Origin: Thermoflexales bacterium
GTDB lineage: Bacteria; Chloroflexota; Anaerolineae; Fen-1058
Assembly (NCBI GenBank): GCA_016931085.1
Contig: JAFGFO010000044.1
Span: forward strand, 1-19,850
DNA: 19,850 bases
Direction: 5' to 3'
Under the pieces are notes generated by a model. It searched no databases and was not told where the DNA came from. It saw only the letters and a list, made by a program, of their open reading frames with translations. Below, one piece after another: positions 6,517 to 13,547 of this stretch. Each line of letters begins with the position of its first letter. Position 1 is the stretch's first letter. Position numbers and translations under genes: made by a program.

Positions 6517-8124
6517 CTAGTCCCCGGTCACCAACTGCACGTCCACCAGCCAGGGGAACCAGCCGCGCGCGTCGTAGCGCAGGCCCGTGACCTGGGAGCT
6601 GGCCACGTTCAGGTTGACATAGTCACGCACCGGCACGATCAAGGCAGCCTCCATCACGCGCTGCTGAACGCGCGCGTACAGCGGGCTGCGCGTTTCCCAA
6701 TCGCCGCTGCGGGCGGCCTGGGCCAGCCAGCCGTCCAACTCGGGGTCGGTGATCTTGGACCAGTTGAACGCGCCGGCCGAGTGAAAGAACGAGCGCACCA
6801 TGTCGGGGTCGCTGCCCGAGATCAGGAAGGGGATCACGTGGACCGTGCCCTCGCGCCCGGTCTGCAGCAAGTCGCCGTAGGCGGCTTGTTGCACGGCCAG
6901 TTCCAGGCCGATACTTTTCCATTGGGCTTGCAGCAACTGCGACACCTCGGGAATCAGGCCGTAGCCCATCACCACCGCGTCGAGATGCAAGCGCTTCCCG
7001 TCTTTCTCGCGCCAGCCATCGCCATCGCTGTCCTGCCAGCCAGCCTCGTCCAACAACTGCTGAGCCTTGGCCGGGTCATACGGGTAGCGCGACCTGAGAC
7101 TGGGATCGAAACCCAGCGTGGCGGCCGCCAGCGGGCCATACGCGACGGGTGAATAAGCGCCAAAGATAGCCTTGACGATCGCGGCCCGCTCGGTGCCATA
7201 GAGCAGCGCTTGTCGCACCAGGGGATCGTCGGTGGGCGGACGTTGGGTATTCAAGAAAAACTGCAGCGGCTGGCCGGGGATGGGCACGGCGTGCAGGCTA
7301 AAACGCTTATCGATAGCCAGGCGTCCGGCGTCCTGGGGCGGCAGCTCGCCCATGACGTGCACTTCACCGGCCTCGAGCGCCAGTGCACGGGTGGCGGGGT
7401 CTTCGTAGAACTTGAAGACGATCTCGTCCAGGTAAGCCGGGCCGCGATGGGCCAAGACCTCTGGCCCCCAGCTATAGTCCGGGTTGCGCGCCAGCGTCAG
7501 GTGATCCTTGGGCACGTACTCGACGAACTTGAAGGGGCCGGTGCCCACCTGGTGCATCTGGTATTCCGCGCCCCACTGCGCCAGGGCCTTGGGCGAGGCG
7601 ATGCCGGTGTAGACCTGGCTCAGGCTGTCGAGCAGGGGCGCGAAAGGCTCCTTGAGGTGGATGGCGACGGTGTACTCGTCGATCACCTCGCTTCGCTGGT
7701 AGGCTCCCAGCATAAAGGCGGCCTTTTGTGATTTGGTGTCTGGGTTGGTGATGCGGTCGAAGGTCGTCTTGACCGCCTGGGCATTGAAGGGCTCGCCGTC
7801 GTGGAATTTGAGACCGCGGCGGAGCTTGAAGGTATAGGTCTTGCCCTCGTCCGACACACTCCAGGTCTCGGCCAGGCCCGGCACAAAGCGGCCGCTGGCC
7901 GGGTCCTGGTAGACCAGCGTGTCATAGACGCTGGTCAAGGGGATGCCCAGCTCGGACGAGGCGTTGATGTGCGGGTCGATGCCGGACGGGGCCAGCGTCA
8001 GGCCGTACACCAGGCGAGTGGGCGCCGGCGGCTTGGGCGCAGCGCAGGCGGCCAAGGTCACCAGCGCGGCCAGCCCCCCAGCTACGAGGCGTTTCTTGTG
8101 CGCAAACACAGTATGCCAATTCAT
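6517..8124 (-). CDS. ABC importer solute-binding lipoprotein, SBP family 5
   Basis: This is an extracytoplasmic receptor of the oligopeptide/nickel class, 535 residues. A basic, hydrophobic signal sequence ends in the lipobox LAAC with C27 as the lipidated residue. The mature part has the family-5 pattern: DTLVYQDPASGRFVPGLAE, then the LRRGLKFHDGEPFNAQAVK signature (about 102-120), TGPFKF, LARNPDY and the DPLVRQALLYGTERAAIV segment. A DSDGDGW loop (about 384-390) resembles a Ca2+ site, as in many family members. The ATG at 8124 follows AAGGAGAGACAC. It is the first gene of the importer operon, has its own promoter, and a small hairpin sits directly before the ribosome binding site. Substrate unknown. 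Confidence 0.94.
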   Translation of the reverse strand: MNWHTVFAHKKRLVAGGLAALVTLAACAAPKPPAPTRLVYGLTLAPSGIDPHINASSELGIPLTSVYDTLVYQDPASGRFVPGLAETWSVSDEGKTYTFKLRRGLKFHDGEPFNAQAVKTTFDRITNPDTKSQKAAFMLGAYQRSEVIDEYTVAIHLKEPFAPLLDSLSQVYTGIASPKALAQWGAEYQMHQVGTGPFKFVEYVPKDHLTLARNPDYSWGPEVLAHRGPAYLDEIVFKFYEDPATRALALEAGEVHVMGELPPQDAGRLAIDKRFSLHAVPIPGQPLQFFLNTQRPPTDDPLVRQALLYGTERAAIVKAIFGAYSPVAYGPLAAATLGFDPSLRSRYPYDPAKAQQLLDEAGWQDSDGDGWREKDGKRLHLDAVVMGYGLIPEVSQLLQAQWKSIGLELAVQQAAYGDLLQTGREGTVHVIPFLISGSDPDMVRSFFHSAGAFNWSKITDPELDGWLAQAARSGDWETRSPLYARVQQRVMEAALIVPVRDYVNLNVASSQVTGLRYDARGWFPWLVDVQLVTGD

Positions 8125-8136
8125 GTGTCTCTCCTT

Positions 8137-8155
8137 TCACCCCCATTGGGGGTGA
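8137..8155. promoter_or_regulatory. Leader hairpin before the lipoprotein gene
   Basis: TCACCCCC (8137-8144) and GGGGGTGA (8148-8155) form a perfect 8-bp stem with a 3-base loop. It lies within the predicted minus-strand leader and ends directly at the AAGGAG ribosome binding site. It may be an operator or a translational control hairpin. Confidence 0.55.
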
Positions 8156-8174
8156 TGCATGCTTGCGATGCGCA

Positions 8175-8203
8175 ATGATACACCGAGAAAGTAAAAAAGA
8201 CAA
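8175..8203 (-). promoter_or_regulatory. Sigma-70-like promoter of the ABC importer operon
   Basis: On the minus strand TTGTCT (8203-8198) and TATCAT (8180-8175) are spaced by 17 bases. The predicted start near 8168 gives a 44-base leader that includes the hairpin at 8137-8155. Confidence 0.7.
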
Positions 8204-8221
8204 ACACCACGCCTACGCGAC

Positions 8222-8250
8222 TTGACGCCCTCCGGCCTCTATAGTACAAT
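8222..8250 (+). promoter_or_regulatory. Sigma-70-like promoter of the HAD/acetyltransferase pair
   Basis: TTGACG (8222-8227) and TACAAT (8245-8250) are spaced by 17 bases. The start near 8257 gives a leader of about 54 bases, mostly occupied by the heptamer array at 8272-8306. It is divergent from the importer promoter, with the two -35 boxes 18 bases apart. Confidence 0.75.
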
Positions 8251-8271
8251 CGCACCCATTGTGTAAAACGC

Positions 8272-8306
8272 AAACTGAAACCTGAAACATTAAACCTGAA
8301 AGCTAT
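8272..8306. repeat. Heptamer array in the HAD gene leader, five units
   Basis: Units are AAACTGA, AACCTGA, AACATTA, AACCTGA and the degenerate AAGCTAT. The array ends four bases before the ATG at 8311, so no normal ribosome binding site remains. The unit matches the array at 4625-4659. Confidence 0.75.
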
Positions 8307-8310
8307 CCTG

Positions 8311-8922
8311 ATGGCCATAAAAGCTGTGATTTTCGACTTTGGCGGTGTGTTGGTGCGCACCTTCGACTGGCGTGCGCGCCTGGGCTGGGATGCACGCCTT
8401 GGGCTGCCAGAAGGCAGCATCTACAAGATCGTGTTTGATTCGGACGTTGCAATCCGTGCCTCGCTCGGCCAGGCGTCCGAGGACGACATCTGGCGCTATG
8501 CGGCCACGGAGCTTGGGCTAGATGACGAGCAACTGGCCGAGTTCAGGCGTGACTTTTGGTCCGGCGATCGGGTGGACGGCGAGTTGGCGGAGTTTGTGCA
8601 CAACTTGCGCCCGCGCTGCAAGACGGCCATCCTGAGCAACGCCTGGTCCGGCGCGCGCCAGGTGTTCACCGAGAAGTATGGCTTGGACCAGCTCGTGGCC
8701 GAGATGATCATCTCGGCCGAGGAGGGGCTGGCCAAGCCCGACGCGCGCATCTACCGGCTGGCCGTCGAACGCCTGGGCGTGCGGCCAGAAGAGGCCGTGT
8801 TCGTGGACGACGTGGAGGCCAACGTCGAGGGAGCGCGGGCAGTTGGCATGCGCGGCGTGCGCTTTGAAACCACGGCCCAAACAATTGCACAAGTGAGGGA
8901 ATACCTTGAACAAGACACTTGA
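8311..8922 (+). CDS. HAD-superfamily (subfamily IA) hydrolase
   Basis: This is a probable cytosolic phosphatase of 203 residues. Motif I is VIFDFGGVLV with nucleophile D9; the usual second Asp is Gly (D-F-G), as in the YihX/epoxide-hydrolase N-domain group. A helical cap spans about residues 18-85. Motif II is ILSNA (S109), motif III is K142 in AKPD, and motif IV is VFVDDVEANVEGA (D166, D167). The replaced second Asp makes the exact reaction uncertain, because that residue normally acts as acid/base. The ATG at 8311 gives the standard HAD N-terminus but lacks a clear ribosome binding site. The stop overlaps the next gene by 17 bases, so the pair is translated together. Confidence 0.9.
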   Translation: MAIKAVIFDFGGVLVRTFDWRARLGWDARLGLPEGSIYKIVFDSDVAIRASLGQASEDDIWRYAATELGLDDEQLAEFRRDFWSGDRVDGELAEFVHNLRPRCKTAILSNAWSGARQVFTEKYGLDQLVAEMIISAEEGLAKPDARIYRLAVERLGVRPEEAVFVDDVEANVEGARAVGMRGVRFETTAQTIAQVREYLEQDT

Positions 8923-10252
8923 GACCACGTTTCCTAATGACAGCCTGCCGCGCGAGCTGGGTGACGGGCTGACCCTACGCCTGGCCAGGGTAGAAGACAC
9001 CGAGGAGATGGGGCAATTCATGGGCCGCGTGTTCGGGGGCGAGCGCTTTGACGAGCAGGCCGTCGTCTGGATACGCAGCGTGATGGCCGAAGCCCACCCG
9101 ATCATTGGGCCGTCGAACTTTACGCTGGTCCAGGACACGCGCGCCGGCAAGATCGTCTCGGCGATGTGCCTGATTCCCCAGACCTGGACCTACGCCGGCA
9201 TCCCCTTCGGCGTCGGGCGGCCCGAGGCGGTGGCGACCGACCCGGCCTACCGGCGGCGCGGGCTTATCCGCGCCCAGTTCGAGGTCCACCACGCCAAGAG
9301 CGCGGCCCTGGGGCACCCGGTGCAGGCGATCACCGGCGTTCCCTGGTATTATCGCCAGTTCGGCTACGAATACGCGCTCGACCTGGGCGGCGGGGCGACG
9401 CTGCCGTTGGCCGCCATCCCCGGCCTGGGCGAAGGCGAGACCGAGCCGTACCGGCTGCGCGTGATGACGGCCGGCGACGTGCCGTTCGTCAAGCCACTGT
9501 ACGAGCGCGACTGCGCGCGCTCGCTGGTGGCCTGTCCCCGGCCGGATTGGTTGTGGCGGCACATGCTCGAATTCGATTCGACCAACCCGGCCGAGGCCAG
9601 AGAGTTTCGGATCATCGAGACCGCGGAAGGGCGCGCCGTGGGTTATCTCAAGCTGGAGCGAGACATCTGGAACGACTTTCTCACCGTGAACGAATCAGCC
9701 GTGGTTGAAGGGCAGTCCTCGCGCGCCGTCGCGCCCAGCCTGCTGCGCGCCCTGCGGCCCATCGCGCAGTTCGAAGAGGCGGCCCAACACAAACCTATCG
9801 GGCACGTGCGTTTTTGCCTGGGGCGCGAGCACCCGCTTTACCGGGCCATCCCCGAGCGCCTCAAGATGCTCCTGCCCTACGGCTGGTACATGCGCGTGGT
9901 TGACGTGCTGGCTTTTCTGCGTCACGTCGCGCCGGCGCTCGAAGCGCGCCTGGCCACCTCGCCGTTGGCTGGCCACAGCGGGGAGATCAAGATCAACGAG
10001 TACACCGGCGGCTTCCGGCTGGTCTTGGAGGGGGGCAAGCTGGCAGCGGTCGAGCCGTGGCAGCGGGCGGATCCGGGCAAGTCGGACGAGGACGCCGCGT
10101 TCCCGCCCATGATCTTTTTGCAACTGCTGTTTGGCTTTCGCGCCCTGGCGAGCTTGCGGGCGGCCTACCCCGACTGTTGGGCCAAGGACGAGGCGGACGT
10201 GCTGCTGGACATCTTGTTCCCCTTGCAGCCTTCGCACGTCGCGCCGGTCTGA
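8906..10252 (+). CDS. Eis-like GNAT N-acetyltransferase
   Basis: This 448-residue protein has the Eis layout. An N-terminal GNAT domain opens DGLTLRLARVED and has the acetyl-CoA loop VATDPAYRRRGLIR (109-122) and PWYYRQFGYEYAL (146-158). A second GNAT-like fold and a C-terminal sterol-carrier-like domain (about 345-445, GEIKINEYTGGFRLVLEGG) follow. Eis proteins acetylate amines such as aminoglycosides or protein lysines; the substrate here is unknown. The start is TTG at 8906, inside the HAD gene, with GTGAGGGA upstream. The first in-frame ATG (9008) would delete the first GNAT strand, so TTG is preferred. It ends just before a palindrome that also closes the convergent GH3-like gene. Confidence 0.88.
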   Translation: MNKTLETTFPNDSLPRELGDGLTLRLARVEDTEEMGQFMGRVFGGERFDEQAVVWIRSVMAEAHPIIGPSNFTLVQDTRAGKIVSAMCLIPQTWTYAGIPFGVGRPEAVATDPAYRRRGLIRAQFEVHHAKSAALGHPVQAITGVPWYYRQFGYEYALDLGGGATLPLAAIPGLGEGETEPYRLRVMTAGDVPFVKPLYERDCARSLVACPRPDWLWRHMLEFDSTNPAEAREFRIIETAEGRAVGYLKLERDIWNDFLTVNESAVVEGQSSRAVAPSLLRALRPIAQFEEAAQHKPIGHVRFCLGREHPLYRAIPERLKMLLPYGWYMRVVDVLAFLRHVAPALEARLATSPLAGHSGEIKINEYTGGFRLVLEGGKLAAVEPWQRADPGKSDEDAAFPPMIFLQLLFGFRALASLRAAYPDCWAKDEADVLLDILFPLQPSHVAPV

Positions 10253-10263
10253 GTACCTGCCCA

Positions 10264-10309
10264 AGGGCAACCGCCTGCCTGCCGACAGGCAGGTAGGGGT
10301 TGCCCCTAC
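10264..10309. repeat. Nested GTAGGGGC palindrome between convergent genes
   Basis: The outer stem GGGCAACC (10265-10272) pairs with GGTTGCCC (10298-10305), and the inner stem CCTGCCTG (10274-10281) pairs with CAGGCAGG (10286-10293). The end reads GTAGGGGC on the minus strand, and its TAG is the stop codon of the GH3-like gene (10308-10306). Its place between two convergent genes suits a bidirectional terminator, although no T-run follows. Confidence 0.75.
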
Positions 10310-11487
10310 AAGCGCCCCAGGTTGAGCGTGGTGAACTCGCCCCAGGCGTAGCGCAGCGGCGTCCACCAGTTGTCACGGCCGATGCAGCGGAAATACGGCG
10401 GCTCGAAAGCCAGGATCAGGTCACCGATCTTGTAGCGGGCCAGGATGGGCGTGGAGACTACCAGGCTGCCCATCTCGCCGGGCGCCATCTCGTGCAGCAT
10501 CTTGATCCCCGAGCGGGTCTCTACTTCAAAAAAGAACAGGTCATAGTTGGGCACCCAGGCCCGCCGCTCGTCGCGCTGCTGGCCAAACATGCCCTCGGTG
10601 GCGCCATAGATTTCACGGATGGCGATTTGGTCCCCATACAGGGCAGCCAGCGCCGGCTGGTAGCGGGTATTGATGCCTGGCACGCTGCCCAAGGTCATGA
10701 TCTGCGTCCGCCACAGCTCCTTGGGATAGACCTTGTGCGCGCGGTGCAGGTAGGTGGCAAAAGCGGTGGCCGTGGGCGCGACGCCGCCTACAAGAGTTAC
10801 GTTCTTGTCCTTGCACGTCTCGTAGGCCAGCTCGAAGCGCGCTTCCCAATCCTTGACCGTCTTGCCGCCGCCAAGCTTGTCGATCTCTTCTTGTGAAGGC
10901 TCCGAATGGATGGCCGTAGAAGCTGAAACGTGCCTGGTATAAATGCCCGAGCTGTAACCGTAGGCGATCTCGTGGCTGCCCACCTTCACCGTCCCCACCA
11001 CCGAGGGAAAGTTCAAGTTCAGGTTGACGCCCTGGAACAGCTCGTAGCGCCGGCTGCTGGCCGCGTAATTCATCATCGCCCGCCCGGCGCTGACGCGCAT
11101 TTTCAGGTCGGTGGGCGTCATGGGAATGAACTTGGATTCGCCCTTGGTCGTGCCGCGCGTGATGGCCCACCCGACAGGCTCTTCGTCGAGCAGGAGGCTA
11201 AGCTCGCCGGCCATGACCCGTTCGATGAGCGGCTTGTAGTCCTCGTAGCTGGCCACGGGAAACGCGCGGCGAAATTCCTCGATCGTCTCGACCTGGCCCG
11301 CGCCGTGTTGTTTGCCGTAACCCGTCTGGGCATAGATGCGCACAAAGCGGGCGAGCGCCTGCCGTTGGGCCTCGGCCGGATCCGCCACGGCTTTGTGCCA
11401 GGGTTGTAGGAGAGCTTGCAATTGTTGAGCGCCCGCTCTCTGATCGACAGCTTCCTGAGTGGCTGTGGGCTGCGATGTCGTGTTCAA
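10306..11487 (-). CDS. GH3-family acyl-adenylating protein, C-terminally short
   Basis: GH3 proteins belong to the ANL superfamily and adenylate carboxylates; plant members conjugate hormones to amino acids. Visible motifs are the ATP loop ITRGTTKGESKFIP (109-122), YGATEG (294-299), YKIGDL (352-357) and a following GR (370-371). With 393 residues it stops soon after the GD and GR motifs and lacks most of the mobile C-terminal lid domain of longer members. Catalysis of a full two-step reaction is therefore uncertain. The chosen start is TTG at 11487, overlapping the upstream TGA in TTGA. No in-frame ATG precedes the catalytic core, and the frame further upstream is antisense-like or shadow sequence of the membrane protein gene. 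The stop is supplied by a palindromic repeat. The acyl substrate is unknown. Confidence 0.82.
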   Translation of the reverse strand: MNTTSQPTATQEAVDQRAGAQQLQALLQPWHKAVADPAEAQRQALARFVRIYAQTGYGKQHGAGQVETIEEFRRAFPVASYEDYKPLIERVMAGELSLLLDEEPVGWAITRGTTKGESKFIPMTPTDLKMRVSAGRAMMNYAASSRRYELFQGVNLNLNFPSVVGTVKVGSHEIAYGYSSGIYTRHVSASTAIHSEPSQEEIDKLGGGKTVKDWEARFELAYETCKDKNVTLVGGVAPTATAFATYLHRAHKVYPKELWRTQIMTLGSVPGINTRYQPALAALYGDQIAIREIYGATEGMFGQQRDERRAWVPNYDLFFFEVETRSGIKMLHEMAPGEMGSLVVSTPILARYKIGDLILAFEPPYFRCIGRDNWWTPLRYAWGEFTTLNLGRL

Positions 11488-11894
11488 CGCCGCCAGCCCA
11501 GGCCTTGCAGCAAGATGATCACGCCGCCGGCGATCAGCACCAAGGCCCAGATCACCTCCCAACGAATCAAGTCGCCCAGGCCGATAGCGATTAGGATGAT
11601 GGCGAAAATGACGGTGCCGGCCACCGGGCGGCGATAGGCTGGCACGGCCAGGCGGATGCCGGCCTCCAGCAGCACGATCAAGCCGGCGCCCAAAAAGACC
11701 AGCGACCAGGCTTCCAGCCATTCGAAGGGAGCCAACAGGCCAAGATTGCTGGCCAGCAGCACCAGCCCGGCCCAGATCAGGATGCCGGCCCAGATCGCCG
11801 CGCTCAGCGGGTCACGCCGCCATTTCTCTCCCCTCGACTTTTCGTCCTTTTCCTCTTGCTTTTCTTCCTTTTCGTCGCGCCGTCGCTCGGACAT
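11484..11894 (-). CDS. Four-helix membrane protein with charged N-terminus
   Basis: The first 30 residues are almost all Lys, Arg, Glu and Asp. Four hydrophobic helices follow at about 30-49, 60-82, 89-109 and 113-132, ending GLGWRR. The pattern resembles the LiaI/LiaF-type transmembrane domain (DUF5668-like) of envelope-stress proteins, but this assignment is tentative. The ATG at 11894 is chosen over an upstream in-frame ATG at 11948 because AAGGAGGCAAAAT lies directly before it and the upstream start lies in the promoter. The TGA stop overlaps the TTG start of the GH3-like gene, so the two are probably co-expressed, which suggests a shared membrane or lipid-related task. Confidence 0.85.
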   Translation of the reverse strand: MSERRRDEKEEKQEEKDEKSRGEKWRRDPLSAAIWAGILIWAGLVLLASNLGLLAPFEWLEAWSLVFLGAGLIVLLEAGIRLAVPAYRRPVAGTVIFAIILIAIGLGDLIRWEVIWALVLIAGGVIILLQGLGWRR

Positions 11895-11936
11895 ATTTTG
11901 CCTCCTTGATGGGTATGGCCATACGCTATAGGCCAC

Positions 11937-11945
11937 ATTATACCA
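11937..11945 (-). promoter_or_regulatory. Extended -10 promoter of the membrane protein/GH3 pair
   Basis: The minus strand reads TGGTATAAT (11945-11937), a TGn-extended consensus -10 box, 43 bases upstream of the ATG at 11894. No good -35 box is visible, which extended -10 promoters tolerate. Confidence 0.65.
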
Positions 11946-11955
11946 CATTTGCCAT

Positions 11956-11984
11956 TTGGATTTTATACGAAATTGCGCTACAAT
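11956..11984 (+). promoter_or_regulatory. Sigma-70-like promoter of the molybdenum hydroxylase operon
   Basis: TTGGAT (11956-11961) and TACAAT (11979-11984) are separated by 17 bases. The predicted start near 11991 gives a leader of about 53 bases. Confidence 0.7.
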
Positions 11985-11994
11985 AGGGGTATCA

Positions 11995-12010
11995 CGGAAT
12001 CGCTATTCCG
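11995..12010. promoter_or_regulatory. Candidate operator at the molybdenum hydroxylase start site
   Basis: CGGAAT-N4-ATTCCG is a perfect 16-bp inverted repeat lying a few bases past the predicted transcription start. Position and symmetry suit a repressor dimer; no regulator gene is adjacent. Confidence 0.5.
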
Positions 12011-12043
12011 GCCGTCTCCGATCAAAGATCAGGTGAGGAAGCG

Positions 12044-13477
12044 ATGTGGAAACGCTACTATACGCCGGCAACGCTGCGGGAAAGCCTGGCGCTGCTGGCC
12101 GAGTACCAAGACAAGGCGTGCGTCGTCGCCGGCGGCACGGATTTGCTGGTCGAGCTGGACCGCCAAGTCAAGGCGCCCGAAGCGCTGGTTGACATCACGC
12201 GCATCCCCGGCCTGGATCGGATCACGGTCGACGACGATGGCAACTTGCACCTGGGGCCGCTGGTCACGCACAATCACGTGGCCAACTCGGCCCTGTGTAT
12301 CAACAAGGCTTTTGCCCTGGCCCGGGCGTGTTGGGAAGTGGGCGCGCCCCAGATCCGCAACCGGGGCACGCTGGCCGGCAACCTGGTGACGGCCAGCCCG
12401 GCCAACGACACCATCACGCCGCTGTGGGCCATGGATGCCATCCTCACCCTGCAGAGCAAGCGCGGCAGCCGCCGCCTGACGCTTCCCGAATTCTTCAAAG
12501 GCGTGCGCAAGACCGCCCTCGAAGCGGACGAGCTGCTGGTCGATGTGTGCATTCCACGCGCCAGGCCTGGCGTGCGCAGCACCTTTGTCAAGCTGGGCCT
12601 GCGGCGCGCCCAAGCGATCTCGCTGGTCAATGTTGCCATCGTGATTCGCCTGTACCACGAAAAAGTCGCCGAGGTACGCATCACGCTCGGCAGCGTGGCG
12701 CCGACCATCGTGCGGGCGACGCACGCCGAAAACTATTTGGGCGGGAAACGCTTGACCGAGCAAATCATCGCCGTGGCCGGCGAGTTGGCGACCACGGACG
12801 CACGCCCGATCGACGATATCCGTGGCCCGGCCGAGTATCGCCGCAGCATGGTCAACGTGGCCACCGTGCGCGCGTTGACCCAGATTCACACCGGCAGCGA
12901 ATTGAATGACTTACCCAAATCGCCGGTGAACCTGTGGGGGCAGACAGATGGGCATTTCCCCACCTGGAAAAGAAAACCGGCCAACTATGTGGCTTGCCAC
13001 GCGGCAGGCGACGAGCAGCCCATCCTGACCACGGTGAACGGCAAGCGCTACAAGGTGCGGGGCGCTAGCGACAAGACCTTGCTGCACATGCTGCGAGAAG
13101 ACCTGGCCCTCACCGGCAGCAAGGAAGGCTGCGCCGAGGGCGAATGTGGCGCGTGCACGGTGTTTCTCGACGGCATCGCCGTGATGGCCTGCCTGGTCCC
13201 GGCGCCGCGCGCCCACGGCGCCCGGGTCGTCACTGTCGAGGGGCTGGCGCAAGGCAAGCGCTTGCATCCCCTCCAACAGGCTTTTATAGACGCCGGCGCG
13301 GTGCAATGTGGCTACTGCACACCTGGCTTTCTCATGGCCGCGGCCTCGCTGCTCGAAGAAAAGCCTTCGCCCACGCCGTGGGAGATTCAACAAGCCATCA
13401 GCGGCAACCTGTGCCGCTGTACCGGCTACGCGGCGATCATCTCGGCCATCGAGCAGGCCGCCAAGACGGTCGAATAG
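12044..13477 (+). CDS. Molybdenum hydroxylase FAD and 2Fe-2S subunits, fused
   Basis: Residues 1 to about 285 form the FAD-binding CoxM/XDH-medium-type domain, with the FAD motifs VVAGGTDLLVEL (27-38) and GAPQIRNRGTLAGNLV (100-115). After a linker with no clear fold (about 286-324) comes a CoxS-type domain with both 2Fe-2S clusters. Cluster one uses C363, C368, C371 and C383 (plant-ferredoxin spacing); cluster two uses C422, C425, C457 and C459. All eight ligands are present. The protein would pass electrons from the molybdenum subunit through the clusters to FAD. Usually these are separate subunits, or fused in the order FeS then FAD; here FAD comes first. The ATG at 12044 has GTGAGGAAGCG upstream. 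It is the first gene of the operon. Confidence 0.92.
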   Translation: MWKRYYTPATLRESLALLAEYQDKACVVAGGTDLLVELDRQVKAPEALVDITRIPGLDRITVDDDGNLHLGPLVTHNHVANSALCINKAFALARACWEVGAPQIRNRGTLAGNLVTASPANDTITPLWAMDAILTLQSKRGSRRLTLPEFFKGVRKTALEADELLVDVCIPRARPGVRSTFVKLGLRRAQAISLVNVAIVIRLYHEKVAEVRITLGSVAPTIVRATHAENYLGGKRLTEQIIAVAGELATTDARPIDDIRGPAEYRRSMVNVATVRALTQIHTGSELNDLPKSPVNLWGQTDGHFPTWKRKPANYVACHAAGDEQPILTTVNGKRYKVRGASDKTLLHMLREDLALTGSKEGCAEGECGACTVFLDGIAVMACLVPAPRAHGARVVTVEGLAQGKRLHPLQQAFIDAGAVQCGYCTPGFLMAAASLLEEKPSPTPWEIQQAISGNLCRCTGYAAIISAIEQAAKTVE

Positions 13478-13511
13478 CCCGATGGTCGACGGGTTGCTTG
13501 GTCACTGCAAT

Positions 13512-13535
13512 TTTGCCGATTTGCTGATTTGCTGA
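13512..13535. repeat. Octamer tandem array before the small membrane protein gene
   Basis: Units are TTTGCCGA, TTTGCTGA and TTTGCTGA, running straight into the TGGAGG ribosome binding site of the gene at 13548. The unit is 8 bases, unlike the other arrays. Confidence 0.7.
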
Positions 13536-13547
13536 TTGGAGGTTACT

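Noticed and set aside
11488..11721. N-terminal extension of the GH3-like frame upstream of 11487
   Set aside because: This stretch overlaps the membrane protein gene in another frame and reads as Gly/Arg-rich shadow sequence. The TTGA overlap gives a better start.
12029..12889. Minus-strand open frame opposite the FAD domain
   Set aside because: It is a shadow of the FAD-binding domain, with no binding site or motif.
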